This document shows positions 17,227 to 27,661 of a DNA stretch of 64,000 nt, one piece after another. Where the stretch lies: positions 3,980,001 through 4,044,000 of the forward strand of contig NZ_JAVSJA010000001.1 of NCBI RefSeq assembly GCF_032027425.1, written 5' to 3'. How positions within the stretch are numbered: position 1 is the stretch's first letter; each line of letters begins with the position of its first letter. Position numbers and translations under genes: made by a program. Under the pieces are notes generated by a model that did no database searches, was not told where the DNA came from, and saw only the letters and a program-made list of their open reading frames with translations. This DNA comes from Microcystis wesenbergii NRERC-220. GTDB taxonomy: Bacteria; Cyanobacteriota; Cyanobacteriia; Cyanobacteriales; Microcystaceae.

Positions 17227-19038
17227 ATGACTGACGTTCCCGTTTCTCGCATTCGCAATTTTTCCATCATCGCTCATATCGATCATGGTAAATCAACTCT
17301 CGCCGATCGCCTCCTGCAAATTACAGGAACCGTAGCCCAACGGGAGATGAAAGAACAATTTCTCGATAATATGGACTTGGAACGGGAACGAGGTATCACC
17401 ATCAAGTTACAAGCGGCACGCATGGATTATACCGCTAAGGATGGTCAAAAATACGTTCTCAATCTGATTGACACCCCCGGCCATGTGGATTTTTCCTACG
17501 AGGTTTCTCGGTCTCTAGCGGCGTGCGAGGGAGCTTTATTAGTTGTGGATGCGTCCCAAGGAGTAGAGGCGCAAACTTTAGCCAATGTTTACCTAGCGCT
17601 GGAAAATAACCTCGAAATTATCCCAGTTTTAAATAAAATCGACCTCCCCAGTGCCGAACCGGAACGAGTCGCGGCGGAAATCGAGGAAGTGGTGGGTTTA
17701 GACTGTAGTGAGGCGATTCGTGCCTCGGCTAAGGCTGGGATCGGTATTAATGATATTCTAGAGTCGATCGTCCAATTAGTTCCCCCTCCCCAAGATACCC
17801 TCGAAGAACCCTTCCGAGCTTTAATTTTTGATAGTTATTACGACGCTTATCGAGGGGTAATTGTCTATTTCCGCGTCATGGATGGTCGGGTGAAAAAGGG
17901 CGATAAAATTCGTTTTATGGCTTCTGGTAAAGAATTTGTTATCGATGAATTGGGAATTTTATCACCGCAACAGGTACAGGTAAATGAACTTCACGCGGGA
18001 GAAGTGGGTTATCTGGCAGCCGCAATTAAAACTGTTGCTGATGCCCGGGTGGGTGATACGATTACTCTAACCGCTAAACCGGCACAAGAGCCTTTACCCG
18101 GTTATACAGAAGCAAAACCGATGGTTTTCTGCGGATTATTCCCCACCGATGCCGATCAGTATGCCGATCTCAAAGATGCGCTGGAAAAGTTAAAATTAAA
18201 CGATGCAGCTCTATCCTACGAACCGGAAACTTCTAGTGCCATGGGTTTTGGTTTCCGTTGCGGTTTCTTGGGACTGCTACACATGGAAATCGTCCAGGAA
18301 AGACTAGAAAGGGAATATAACTTAGATTTAATTACCACTGCTCCCTCGGTAGTTTATCAGGTCACTACCACCGATGGGGAAATTGTCGAAGTGGATAATC
18401 CCAGTTTGTTACCTTCCCCACAAAAACGGGAAAAAATTGAGGAACCTTATATCCAAGTGGAAATGATTACTCCAGAAACCTATGTAGGCGCTTTGATGGA
18501 ATTATGTCAAAGTCGTCGGGGAGTTTTCAAGGATATGCGTTATTTTACTAAAACTCGCACCGCTTTGATTTATGAGTTACCTTTAGCGGAAGTGGTGACA
18601 GACTTTTTTGATCAATTAAAATCTCGATCGCGCGGTTATGCTAGTATGGAATATCAATTAATTGGCTATCGGGAAAATGAGCTAGTTAAATTAGATATTA
18701 TGGTCAATGGTGATCCCGTTGATGCTTTAGCGATGATCGTTCACCGGGATAAAGCTTATTATGTTGGTCGCGCTTTAACCGAAAAGTTAAAGGAATTGAT
18801 TCCCCGGCATCAATTTAAGGTTCCCATTCAAGCAGCTATTGGTTCTAAAATCATCGCTAGTGAACATATTCCCGCTTTAAGAAAGGATGTCTTAGCTAAG
18901 TGTTATGGTGGTGATATTAGCCGCAAGAAAAAGCTGTTAGACAAGCAAGCAAAAGGGAAGAAACGGATGAAAGCGATCGGAACTGTTGATGTCCCCCAGG
19001 AAGCATTTATGGCAGTTCTAAAACTCGATCCGCAGTAA
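17227..19038 (+). CDS. lepA: Elongation factor 4 (LepA), ribosome back-translocase
   Basis: A 603-residue translational GTPase. It binds ribosomes, promotes back-translocation or aids 30S assembly, and matters under ionic or cold stress. G1 is [15 protein letters not shown]2/G3 include ERERGITIK and [16 protein letters not shown]4 is NKID; domains II, III and V follow, and the LepA-specific C-terminal domain ends [15 protein letters not shown] then [13 protein letters not shown]. Length is standard. The start at [20 protein letters not shown] fits the family. A strong terminator follows 7 bases after the stop. Confidence 0.97.
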   Translation: MTDVPVSRIRNFSIIAHIDHGKSTLADRLLQITGTVAQREMKEQFLDNMDLERERGITIKLQAARMDYTAKDGQKYVLNLIDTPGHVDFSYEVSRSLAACEGALLVVDASQGVEAQTLANVYLALENNLEIIPVLNKIDLPSAEPERVAAEIEEVVGLDCSEAIRASAKAGIGINDILESIVQLVPPPQDTLEEPFRALIFDSYYDAYRGVIVYFRVMDGRVKKGDKIRFMASGKEFVIDELGILSPQQVQVNELHAGEVGYLAAAIKTVADARVGDTITLTAKPAQEPLPGYTEAKPMVFCGLFPTDADQYADLKDALEKLKLNDAALSYEPETSSAMGFGFRCGFLGLLHMEIVQERLEREYNLDLITTAPSVVYQVTTTDGEIVEVDNPSLLPSPQKREKIEEPYIQVEMITPETYVGALMELCQSRRGVFKDMRYFTKTRTALIYELPLAEVVTDFFDQLKSRSRGYASMEYQLIGYRENELVKLDIMVNGDPVDALAMIVHRDKAYYVGRALTEKLKELIPRHQFKVPIQAAIGSKIIASEHIPALRKDVLAKCYGGDISRKKKLLDKQAKGKKRMKAIGTVDVPQEAFMAVLKLDPQ

Positions 19039-19045
19039 AGTCTAG

Positions 19046-19070
19046 GGGTGAGAATTAACTCACCCTTTTT
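19046..19070 (+). terminator. Rho-independent terminator of lepA
   Basis: Perfect 7-bp stem GGGTGAG / CTCACCC with loop AATTAA and a run of five T. Confidence 0.88.
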
Positions 19071-19093
19071 AGTTTTGGCAGTGGCTAATTATT

Positions 19094-20272
19094 ATGAAGC
19101 TTTTGAGATTATCCTATCAAGATTTAGCCTCTGGATTAAGTATAGATTCTTGCGACTTTTTTTCAGATTTGAATTTATTAGTTGGTATCTCAGGTGCAGG
19201 AAAAACCTCGATTTTAAAGGCTATTAGTAATTTAAAAAGAATCGCTAACGGTGCATCCATAAATGGGGTGAAATGGGATGTAGAATTTTTAACAAATGAT
19301 CATGTTCGTTATCATTGGTTGGGTGAATTTGAGGGTAAAAAAGCCCGTTCTCCCATCAAAAACGATAAAGATGAAGTCAATAGTAATGACGGCGAAAATA
19401 AGGTTAGTATAATTAGGGAAACTCTTTTAAAAGATCAAGAGGTTTTGATCGAAAGAAACCAAGAGGTAATTGAGTTTAAACATTCAAAGACACCAAAACT
19501 ACCATCTTATTTAAGCTGTATAGAGCTTTTCAATCAAGAAGAAGATGTTTTCCCTGTTCGACAGGAATTTAACAAAATGATTTTCAATTCACTTAAGTTT
19601 AATAGCTCATATTCAGCAGTTGATAAAATCTTGGAAAACGACGAATATGCCGAATATAACTCTCTCTCTGAATTACAATCGAGTCAACTTCGTATTTCCG
19701 ACAAACTACTGATCACATATCAAAAATATCCCGATACGTTCGAGATAATAAAGAGAAAGTTTTTAGATATTTTCCCTCAAGTTGAAGATTTAAAAATAGA
19801 ATTTTTAGAACCATTAAAACTAGGTGATCTGTTTGTTTCATCAACTCCAATGGTTTTATTTGAAGAGCCACCTCGCATACAAATAAAAGAAAAAAACTCT
19901 CATGTCTGGATTTTAGACCCAAATATCTCCTCTGGAATGATAAAAAGCCTGATGTTCTTAGCAACGATCGAATTATCTGCTGCTGGCAGCGTTATATTAA
20001 TCGATGAATTTGAAAATAGTTTGGGGGTTAACTGTTTGGACACTTTAACAGAAGATTTATTAGTTAATTATCGAGATTTACAGTTTATTATTACCAGTCA
20101 TCATCCCTATATAATAAATAATATCAGTCCTGCCTATTGGAAAATAGTCACTCGTAAAGGAGGAGTAATTAAGGTAAACAATGCAGCTGATTTTCATATT
20201 TCTAAAACTCGACAAAAAGCCTTTATTGATCTTATCAATGTCTTAGAAGAATTTCCCCAAGGAATTAGTTAA
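19094..20272 (+). CDS. ABC/SMC-type AAA ATPase of an ATPase-TOPRIM pair
   Basis: A 392-residue stand-alone ATPase of the RecF/OLD/SMC-like class. P-loop is LVGISGAGKTSI (residues 30-40), Walker B is SVILIDEFENSLG (Asp304, Glu305), and the switch histidine is in FIITSHHPYIIN. A variable insert of ~200 residues lies between, and the ABC signature region is near WILDPNISSGMIKS. The gene after it (3 bases away) encodes a TOPRIM-like protein. Two-gene ATPase + TOPRIM modules include the PARIS antiphage system (AriA/AriB) and split OLD nucleases, so a defence function is likely but the exact type is not identified. Confidence 0.8.
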   Translation: MKLLRLSYQDLASGLSIDSCDFFSDLNLLVGISGAGKTSILKAISNLKRIANGASINGVKWDVEFLTNDHVRYHWLGEFEGKKARSPIKNDKDEVNSNDGENKVSIIRETLLKDQEVLIERNQEVIEFKHSKTPKLPSYLSCIELFNQEEDVFPVRQEFNKMIFNSLKFNSSYSAVDKILENDEYAEYNSLSELQSSQLRISDKLLITYQKYPDTFEIIKRKFLDIFPQVEDLKIEFLEPLKLGDLFVSSTPMVLFEEPPRIQIKEKNSHVWILDPNISSGMIKSLMFLATIELSAAGSVILIDEFENSLGVNCLDTLTEDLLVNYRDLQFIITSHHPYIINNISPAYWKIVTRKGGVIKVNNAADFHISKTRQKAFIDLINVLEEFPQGIS

Positions 20273-20275
20273 TCG

Positions 20276-20959
20276 ATGAATATTTATTTTTTAGTTGAAG
20301 GAAGAAGTACCGAAAAAAAGCTTTATACTGCCTGGTTAACTCATCTTATTCCCGAAATTGAGCGAGTTGATTTTTACGATCAAGCCAATCACAACAATTA
20401 CTATCTTATTAGTGGTGATGGCTACCCCTCGATACTTCATGAGGGAATTCCTAACGCCATCGATAAAATTCAAGAAGTATCCAAATATAACTATCTAGTC
20501 ATCTGTCTCGATGCTGATGAGGATACTGTCGAAGAAAGAGAACAATATGTTAATGACTTTATCACCAAACATATTACTGTTCCTGCAACAATCGAAATCG
20601 TGATCATCATTCAAAATCGCTGTCTTGAAACATGGCTATTAGGCAATCGCACAATATTTAATCCTAAACAACCTTTACAGGGACTTTTAGCTGATTATGT
20701 TCAACACTATGATGTTTACGAAAATGATCCCGAACTAATGGGTAGATTTAATTGCAGAAATCATGCCGATTTTCATTTTGCTTATCTAAAGTCTATTTTT
20801 GAAGCCAAAGGTTTGTCTTATTCTAAAAAATTACCTGGGGTAGTTCAAGAACAATACTATCTTAATGAATTAAAAAAGCGTATCGATAAAACTGAACACT
20901 TAAAAACCTTTCAGAAATTTATTAATTTTTGTGATAATATTCGCCAAAATTTCCGATAA
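20276..20959 (+). CDS. TOPRIM-like nuclease partner (DUF4276/DUF4435-like)
   Basis: 227 residues. The N-terminus MNIYFLVEGRSTEKKLYTAW places a glutamate (Glu8) in the TOPRIM position and YLVICLDADEDTVEEREQ gives the DxD motif (Asp79, Asp81). These are the metal-binding motifs of TOPRIM nucleases. The following region (IEIVIIIQNRCLETWLLGN, then NCRNHADFHFAYLKS) resembles DUF4276-type proteins. The start is 3 bases after the ATPase stop, so the pair is one operon. By analogy with PARIS and OLD, the ATPase would sense or restrain this effector and the effector would cut RNA or DNA on activation. The family assignment is from motif reading only. Confidence 0.7.
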   Translation: MNIYFLVEGRSTEKKLYTAWLTHLIPEIERVDFYDQANHNNYYLISGDGYPSILHEGIPNAIDKIQEVSKYNYLVICLDADEDTVEEREQYVNDFITKHITVPATIEIVIIIQNRCLETWLLGNRTIFNPKQPLQGLLADYVQHYDVYENDPELMGRFNCRNHADFHFAYLKSIFEAKGLSYSKKLPGVVQEQYYLNELKKRIDKTEHLKTFQKFINFCDNIRQNFR

Positions 20960-21227
20960 ATTGATCTGTGGTGCTTCTGCCAAGGATGAAATATAAGCTG
21001 ATCTGGCATCGTCTGTTGACTAATGGCTGGGTGAAAATGTAGTACGGACTGTGATTGAGAATACAAGACTATGACAAGGCTTTTGTCCTAGAAATTTCTA
21101 GGTCGGCAGATTTTTGTAGTATTGTAGTATAATGGTAACTCCAGAAAAACAATCCTAAAAGTGCCTTTAGTCTCTTCAGTTAGCAGTTACCAGATAGAAG
21201 TTAAAAATTGGCAATTTACTTGATGTT

Positions 21228-23042
21228 ATGGCTTCCTTACGGGATATTATCAGTTACTATCGCAATTATCAAAAAGCCGCCTTTTTGAGCATTGCTGCAT
21301 CGAGTGTCTTTGAAATTATCGATCTGATGGTTCCCTACGCCGTCGGACAGATTCTTAATGTTCTTTCTCATCAGCCTTTAGATGGATTCGTGCAATCTTT
21401 AGTCGATCGCACCATGATTTTAACTCCCTTTGCCTCAGAAAAGTGGGTTAGTTTAGGAGTATTATTGGGCTTAATTTTCCTAACCACGGTAATTAAAGCA
21501 CCAATTCAGCCTTGGCTTGGTGTCTGGTTTCACTGGGAAATATCCTTAAGAGCGCGACGAGATCATCTCAGAAAAATTATTGCCAAAATTCTCACCTTAC
21601 CTCTATCTTTTTACGATGAAAATAATCCGGGACGCATCGCTAACCGGATCGCCAAAGGGATAGAAAGTCATACTTGGACTTATCCCGAAGTGGCGGGAAT
21701 GATGATCCCAAAACTGTTTAGAGTTTTGGGTATCTTTATTGTTATTTGGGTAATTCAATGGCAGATCGCCCTCGCTTTTGTTATTTCTTTTGTATTAATT
21801 CTAGCTTTTATTGTGAGAGATTTAAAAGATTTAATGCAAAAAGAAAGAATTCTTGATCGGCACATCGAAAATACCCAAAGTCGCAATTCTGAGATTATTA
21901 CTAATATCAAAACTGTCAAAGCTTTTGCCACAGAAGGACAGGAATTATATCGTCAGAAACAGCGTTTAGAGAGAGAATTTACCTACGTTGTCTATCGCAT
22001 TCATAAGGGTTATGTGGACTTAATTACTTGGGAAAAAACCCTCGTCCAAGCTAGTTTATTTGGAGTATTTTTCTTTACTCTCCTAGCTACCGTTCAACAG
22101 AAAATCTCGATCGGGCATTTTATCACCACCTATACCCTGGCTAGTATGGCCTATGCGGAATTAGATCCCCTATCCCAAATGGCAGAAACTTTTGCCCGTC
22201 GCTATGCTTCTATGGCACGTCTAAACGAATTTATCAACTTGCCCAGTGGTACTGATGCTGGTAGTCTTTTAGCCGATCATGCCCAACATAATCCCTATCA
22301 TTTTACAGGGAAAGTAGAATTAAGTAATCTTAGCTTTGGCTATAGTCCTGAAAGAACCATTCTCAAGGATATTAATCTCCTGATTGAACCCTATCAAACC
22401 GTGGCATTAGTGGGAAAATCTGGTTCGGGAAAATCCACTTTAGTTAAGTTACTTTTCCGCTATTTTGAACCGAATCAAGGGCAAATTCTGATGGATGGAG
22501 AGGATATTCGTCGCTTAGATGTCACTTGGTATCGGCGACGGTTAGCGATTGTCCATCAAGAAGTAGATGTTTTTAATGGTACGGTGTTAGAAAATCTCAC
22601 CTATGGTAATCCTAATATTAGCTTTGAGAAGGTAGCAGAAGCCTGTAAAATCGCCCGTGTCGATGAATTTATTCAGGAATTACCTAATGGTTATTCCACT
22701 ATTGTAGGGGAAAGGGGTGTGCGTCTTTCGGGGGGACAAAGACAGCGTTTAGGAATTGCTAGGGCATTAATTGTCGATCCAGATGTGTTAGTTTTTGATG
22801 AGGCCACTTCTAGCTTAGATTATGAGTCAGAAAGAGCCATTCAACTAGCCATGAAATCCATTTTAGGCACTCGCACCACGATTATTATCGCCCACCGTCT
22901 CAGTACCGTTCGAGAAGCTGATCAAATTGTCGTCTTGGATAATGGTCGCATTGTCGAGATCGGTAGCCATGACCAATTATTAAATCAGCAGGGAATCTAT
23001 CAGCGTCTCCACTCTTTGCAAGAAAGCGGTGAACTGGTTTAG
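21228..23042 (+). CDS. ABC exporter, fused permease and ATPase (MsbA/HlyB-like)
   Basis: A 604-residue half-transporter: six transmembrane helices in residues ~15-320, then a nucleotide-binding domain with Walker A VGKSGSGKST (about 394-403), signature RLSGGQRQRLGIARAL (near 498), Walker B VLVFDEATSSLD and the H-loop IIIAHRLSTV. It should homodimerise in the inner membrane and export a lipid, drug or peptide; substrate is unknown. A TATAAT-like box (21128-21133) lies ~95 bases upstream. The gene has no transporter partner next to it. Confidence 0.92.
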   Translation: MASLRDIISYYRNYQKAAFLSIAASSVFEIIDLMVPYAVGQILNVLSHQPLDGFVQSLVDRTMILTPFASEKWVSLGVLLGLIFLTTVIKAPIQPWLGVWFHWEISLRARRDHLRKIIAKILTLPLSFYDENNPGRIANRIAKGIESHTWTYPEVAGMMIPKLFRVLGIFIVIWVIQWQIALAFVISFVLILAFIVRDLKDLMQKERILDRHIENTQSRNSEIITNIKTVKAFATEGQELYRQKQRLEREFTYVVYRIHKGYVDLITWEKTLVQASLFGVFFFTLLATVQQKISIGHFITTYTLASMAYAELDPLSQMAETFARRYASMARLNEFINLPSGTDAGSLLADHAQHNPYHFTGKVELSNLSFGYSPERTILKDINLLIEPYQTVALVGKSGSGKSTLVKLLFRYFEPNQGQILMDGEDIRRLDVTWYRRRLAIVHQEVDVFNGTVLENLTYGNPNISFEKVAEACKIARVDEFIQELPNGYSTIVGERGVRLSGGQRQRLGIARALIVDPDVLVFDEATSSLDYESERAIQLAMKSILGTRTTIIIAHRLSTVREADQIVVLDNGRIVEIGSHDQLLNQQGIYQRLHSLQESGELV

Positions 23043-23142
23043 TCTTAAAATATACTTTGCACGGTTATAACTTGCATTTTTTACTCAAAGACAAGGCCAA
23101 TTCAAGTCTGAATTGGCGCTTCATGCCGATAATTTCCCCATA

Positions 23143-25569
23143 TTAATTGCTGGAGTGATTAACAACTTCAGGGACAATCTCTAATTCTTGTTCACCAATT
23201 ACAGGTAAATGATTTTTCTGTAAACCCATAGCAGTTAAACAAGTATTGAGAGAATTTATCGCTTGGTTATAATCCTCAATTTTTTGGTTAATTTCTTCCT
23301 GTTTGCGGGCATTATTAGCAATTTTTTCCGCCGCTTCCTGTTCTAAAGTTTGTTCTAGATAAGAACGAGCTTGATTGAACTGTTGTAGAATAGTATCCGC
23401 TTGTTTTTTTGCCATTGGTATCAATTGATTTTTCAGAGTATTATTAACGGTTTGGCGGAAGTTTTTATGAATTGTCGCTGATACTTTTGGCTCAAAATCT
23501 AACTTAAGTAATTGACGGATAGCAGGTTCAGCATCAAGAATACTTTCACAGTCATAACCTTGGGCAGTTTGTTGGACAGTTTGCCGAAATTGAAAGATAG
23601 AAAAAGTGCCTTCGTTGTAAAAATTGTGATTTTCTCTTACATAGCGATCGCACTCTGTTCTCGCTTCGGAAACTAAGGCATGAATTAACTGATCTTCTAG
23701 CTGTTTTAGCTGATTTTCTATGCCACTATCGTTACCCAATAAACGATAAATTTGCCGATAATAATCACCTTGCCTTACCGCATCTAAAAGACGCTGACAA
23801 AAGCGACTAATTAAACTTGTTGACTCCTCAATCAACACATCTTCTAGCTGGTTAGACAGATAATAAAAAGCTTCTACCAATACTGCTAATAAAGGTGCTG
23901 TAGCATTGCGGGGATGGGTTAAAGTCGCTTGTGAGTAAGCATTTTTGACAGAAAAAGTATTTAATAACTCATCCAATCTTGATACCATTCTCGCTTTCAG
24001 TTTCTTAAAGTCTTCCTCAAAGTTTTCATCGCTATTAACCACGATAGCATTGACATAACCATCGATATGTTTAGTTAATTTCTCTCCCACTTCTTTTAAC
24101 TCTTGATTGAGGTGATTTAACTCCAGAGCTTTCATCGCCTCAATTTCTCGTGGTTGACTTTCTAAATCACGATAAATCCCTTGATAATGATTTTTCAGAG
24201 TAATGCAGAGAGATTGTAAATCATCGGCTAAATTAGCAAACAATTGCGGACGTTTTTCTTCGGTGAGATAACGAGTAATTGCCCTGCGAAATTCTGCGAT
24301 ACCGCTATCAGCAATTAACTGCTCTAGTAAAGGAGTTCCCCACTCACTTAAAACTCGGAAATAATTTTTATTGGGAGTTTCATAACCGTGGATGGAAACT
24401 TTAAAGGGAGTTGCCAGTAATTTACCGGAGTTGGCACAATAGTTATTAAACTCGCTGACAAATTGCGGTGTTTCTTCTTGTCCTCCTAAATTTTTGACAC
24501 TTTCGGCAAAGATAGAATCTAAACCATAACGCTGATTAATATTGGTTTGATTTTTCACCTGATACCCATAAAATCCTAAAAGTCCGCTGGTTTTGTAGAG
24601 GCGGGAAGTATCACGAAATTGCGTTTGAATCAGGTTTTCTAAACGTTGTTTTAGTTGGGCTGCGTACCAGGTTTCATCAATGCGGTTAAAAACATAAAAA
24701 ACTCGATCACGAATACCAGCATTAGAGCGAATTTTTTCGAGTAATTCCGTTTCTTCTGTGGCTAATTCTCCCGCAGAAGCAGCCTTTAAAACACAAACCA
24801 CTGCCGAAGTATCAGGATGCTCTATTTTACGATAGGCTAATGCGGCATCTTTTTTGACTGGGGCATCAATACCGGGCAAATCTACCAAAACGTTACCATC
24901 TTTAAGGAGAGGATGATGACAGTAATATTCTAGACGTTTTAAGACGGCGCTATTACTACCACGACGGGCAAAACTGGCCGCTTCTGCTAAATTAGAAAAG
25001 TGAAATTGTTCCATGGAATAGGTGGCATTATGCAGCGTATGGATTCGCTCACGATTTTGAGTAAATCCTTCAATTAATAATTTTAAACCCTGAGCTTGTT
25101 TAGCTCGCTCGGATTTGCCTTCTCCCCCTTCCTGTTCGATAATTTTTTGACAGTATTGGTTTAACTGACTACAGTATTCGGGGGAATTAATGTTACTGGG
25201 ATTAGTTAATTGTAGATTTTGACAGACGGTATCGACTAAAGTACGAATTTCTGCTTCGCTGAGAAAGGTTAAAACCACTCTTTCCTCATCAGCTTCTGCG
25301 TACTCAATATAACATTCTGTACCCGTTGCGTGTCCTTCGGCACTATACAGCAATTCTCGCTCTAAAAGTGCATTGATTAACATTGATTTCCCGGCACTAA
25401 AAGCACCGGCGAAAACGATTTCAAATTTGGGAGAAATGGCTTTTTGTAGGGCAATTTCTATCTTGCTGGTATCCTGTTGATTACGGAGAGAAGATTCGCC
25501 TTTGCATAGTTCAATTATACTGTTAACATTACCAGCCAGATTACTGCATTGGGGCAAAAGTTCAGTCAT
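23143..25569 (-). CDS. Bacterial dynamin-like GTPase
   Basis: About 808 residues. The GTPase core has G1 GAFSAGKSMLINAL (P-loop near residues 59-66 of the longest frame), G2 Thr in GHATGTECYIEY, G3 VLVDLPGID and G4 NRIDE. Long helical stalk segments follow, with a hydrophobic stretch near TAPLLAVLVEAFYYL that may insert into membrane, and a Gln-rich coiled coil near the end. Bacterial dynamins remodel or protect membranes; some are linked to phage tolerance. The start at 25569 (MTELLPQCSNL) is preferred; a start at 25581 adds four residues. It is monocistronic and convergent with the ABC exporter. Confidence 0.88.
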   Translation of the reverse strand: MTELLPQCSNLAGNVNSIIELCKGESSLRNQQDTSKIEIALQKAISPKFEIVFAGAFSAGKSMLINALLERELLYSAEGHATGTECYIEYAEADEERVVLTFLSEAEIRTLVDTVCQNLQLTNPSNINSPEYCSQLNQYCQKIIEQEGGEGKSERAKQAQGLKLLIEGFTQNRERIHTLHNATYSMEQFHFSNLAEAASFARRGSNSAVLKRLEYYCHHPLLKDGNVLVDLPGIDAPVKKDAALAYRKIEHPDTSAVVCVLKAASAGELATEETELLEKIRSNAGIRDRVFYVFNRIDETWYAAQLKQRLENLIQTQFRDTSRLYKTSGLLGFYGYQVKNQTNINQRYGLDSIFAESVKNLGGQEETPQFVSEFNNYCANSGKLLATPFKVSIHGYETPNKNYFRVLSEWGTPLLEQLIADSGIAEFRRAITRYLTEEKRPQLFANLADDLQSLCITLKNHYQGIYRDLESQPREIEAMKALELNHLNQELKEVGEKLTKHIDGYVNAIVVNSDENFEEDFKKLKARMVSRLDELLNTFSVKNAYSQATLTHPRNATAPLLAVLVEAFYYLSNQLEDVLIEESTSLISRFCQRLLDAVRQGDYYRQIYRLLGNDSGIENQLKQLEDQLIHALVSEARTECDRYVRENHNFYNEGTFSIFQFRQTVQQTAQGYDCESILDAEPAIRQLLKLDFEPKVSATIHKNFRQTVNNTLKNQLIPMAKKQADTILQQFNQARSYLEQTLEQEAAEKIANNARKQEEINQKIEDYNQAINSLNTCLTAMGLQKNHLPVIGEQELEIVPEVVNHSSN

Positions 25570-25788
25570 GGTAAAACCCAAATCTAGAAGAACAGTGCTA
25601 TTGTTCCCCAGATTATAACAAAATTCCCTAACTAGATGTCACATCTTTGGTCAGCGATTTAAGCAATCAAGAACAAGGCCCTAGTCTTGAATCTAGAATC
25701 AGGATTGATTATAATCAATTTAGTACATACCGATTCCCGAGAACCTCCTTAGGTAAAAATTCCCTCCTGACTCCTGAATCCTAGGGTA

Positions 25789-27438
25789 ATGATAATTATG
25801 TGGGCAAAAATGGCAATAGATAAATGGAGATTAAAAAAAATTCGGAATATGGGACAGTTAGGATTTTTGTTAGGAATAGTTTTTCTTTTGGGTGGTTGTC
25901 ATTCTCTCAATGTTATCCCAAATCGTCCGCAACCCTTGCCCCAAGATCAATATATTCAAGTCTATTTTAATCATAATCAGGCCCGGGGTTCAAATTATAC
26001 CGATCCCTATCGCCAAATTAATCGCCCGGGAGATAATTTAGAACAGGTTATTATTGATAATATCAACTCGGCTAAAAGTTCGATCGATCTAGCAGTGCAA
26101 GAGTTACGTTTACCCGCCATCGCTCAAGCTTTAGTTGAGCGTCAGCAACAGGGAATTAAAGTTAGGGTTATCCTCGAAAATATTTACAATCAACCTATTA
26201 ATAGTTTAGCCAAAAACCAAGAACAATCAAGCGATCGAGAACAGGAACGTTATCAAAACCTTTTTGATTTAGTTGATATAAATCGAGATGGTAAATTAAG
26301 TCCAGAGGAAATCGCCCAAAGAGATGCAATTACTATCCTCAAAAAAGCTGGTATTCCCCTAATTGATGATAGGGCTGATCGCTCAAAAGGTAGTGGTTTA
26401 ATGCACCATAAATTCATGGTTATTGATGATCACACTACTTTAATTAGTTCAGCTAACTATACCTTAAGTGATATTCATGGAGACTTTTCTAATCCCAAAA
26501 CTGTCGGTAATGCCAATCACTTATTAGTAATTACTAATCCCCCACTAGCTAGAGTTTTTCAAAGGGAATTTAATCTGATGTGGGGAAGGGAAGATCGGCC
26601 TAAATTTGGGTTAGATAAACCCCAAAGAAACCCGCAAACAATTACTATCGGTAATAGTAGTCTGACGGTAAAATTTTCCCCCGATTCTACCGCTTATCCC
26701 TGGACAATTACTAGCAATGGTCTGATCGGTGAAACTTTAAATAAAGCTAAAAAATCCGTGGATTTAGCCCTGTTTGTCCTGACGGAACAGCCTTTAGCTA
26801 ATATTCTCGCCCAACGACATCAAAAAGGTATAGAAATTAAAGCTTTAATTGATCCTAGTTTTGCCTTCCGATACTATAGCGAAGGATTAGATTTATTAGG
26901 AGTTGCTCTCAGTAATAAATGTCGTTATGAACCAGATAATCAGCCTTGGCAAAACCCAATTAATACCCTAGGAGTTCCCGCTCTAGCCCCGGGAGATAAA
27001 TTACACCATAAATTCGGTTTAATCGATGATAAAATTGTGATTACTGGTTCTCATAATTGGTCAAAAGCTGCTAACCATCAAAACGATGAAGCTTTAGTTA
27101 TTATCAATAATCCCACCGTTGCTGCTCATTTCGATCGAGAATTTCAATATCTTTACCGTACCGCTAAATTAGGACTGCCGGAAACTATTAAAAATCGGAT
27201 CGAACAGGATAGAAAAAACTGCCCCCAATCTGTAACAATTCAAAGCGATCGCTTAATTAATTTAAACACTGCCACAAAAGAAGAATTAGATACTTTACCC
27301 GGTATCAGTGGCAAATTAGCCGAAAAAATTATCGCAGCCCGGCAACAAAAACCCTTTACTTCCCTAGAAGATTTGGATCGAGTATCGGGAATCGGTCAGG
27401 GAAAAATTAACAAGCTCAAAGGCAAAGTCAGCTGGTGA
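25789..27438 (+). CDS. Lipoprotein-type phospholipase D nuclease with EF-hand and helix-hairpin-helix domains
   Basis: A 549-residue secreted or membrane-tethered PLD-superfamily protein. A signal segment GFLLGIVFLLGGC ends in a lipobox (Cys37). There are two HKD motifs: HHKFMVIDD (His206, Lys208, Asp213) and HHKFGLIDD (His406, Lys408, Asp413). Between the first half-domain strands is a canonical EF-hand loop DINRDGKLSPEE (~163-174). The C-terminus is a ComEA-like double helix-hairpin-helix (NLNTATKEELDTLPGISGKL then SLEDLDRVSGIGQGKINKL), which binds DNA. The combination suggests a Ca2+-responsive surface nuclease, perhaps in DNA uptake or scavenging; the function is inferred. Confidence 0.88.
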   Translation: MIIMWAKMAIDKWRLKKIRNMGQLGFLLGIVFLLGGCHSLNVIPNRPQPLPQDQYIQVYFNHNQARGSNYTDPYRQINRPGDNLEQVIIDNINSAKSSIDLAVQELRLPAIAQALVERQQQGIKVRVILENIYNQPINSLAKNQEQSSDREQERYQNLFDLVDINRDGKLSPEEIAQRDAITILKKAGIPLIDDRADRSKGSGLMHHKFMVIDDHTTLISSANYTLSDIHGDFSNPKTVGNANHLLVITNPPLARVFQREFNLMWGREDRPKFGLDKPQRNPQTITIGNSSLTVKFSPDSTAYPWTITSNGLIGETLNKAKKSVDLALFVLTEQPLANILAQRHQKGIEIKALIDPSFAFRYYSEGLDLLGVALSNKCRYEPDNQPWQNPINTLGVPALAPGDKLHHKFGLIDDKIVITGSHNWSKAANHQNDEALVIINNPTVAAHFDREFQYLYRTAKLGLPETIKNRIEQDRKNCPQSVTIQSDRLINLNTATKEELDTLPGISGKLAEKIIAARQQKPFTSLEDLDRVSGIGQGKINKLKGKVSW

Positions 27439-27503
27439 TCAGTGCTTCGTCTGTATTTTCTGCCACAGACAAAAACTAGCAATTTTCCCTTGTTACAGCA
27501 AGC

Positions 27504-27644
27504 TAAGTAGGTAGGTGTTAAAAATCGTCAGATACCCCCCTTATTAAGGGGGATCCCGCCGCCTATCGGCACCCCCCTTATCAAGGGGGGCAGGGGGGAT
27601 CGAACCCAAAATCTATCTTCTATTTAATTAGAACCACTTACTTA
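27504..27644. mobile_element. MITE, TAAGTAGGTAGGTG-end family (copy A) with nested GC-rich palindromes
   Basis: Ends TAAGTAGGTAGGTGTT and the inverse-like CCACTTACTTA. Inside are two stems of the CCCCCCTTAT..AAGGGGG kind (27535-27600). A shorter inverted copy is at 46549-46649. Confidence 0.75.
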
Positions 27645-27661
27645 CCACAGACAAAAAAGGG

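Noticed and set aside
27535-27600. Repeated CCCCCCTTAT/AAGGGGG palindromes as a CRISPR array
   Set aside because: There are only two unequal stems with no regular spacers; they are nested palindromes in a MITE.
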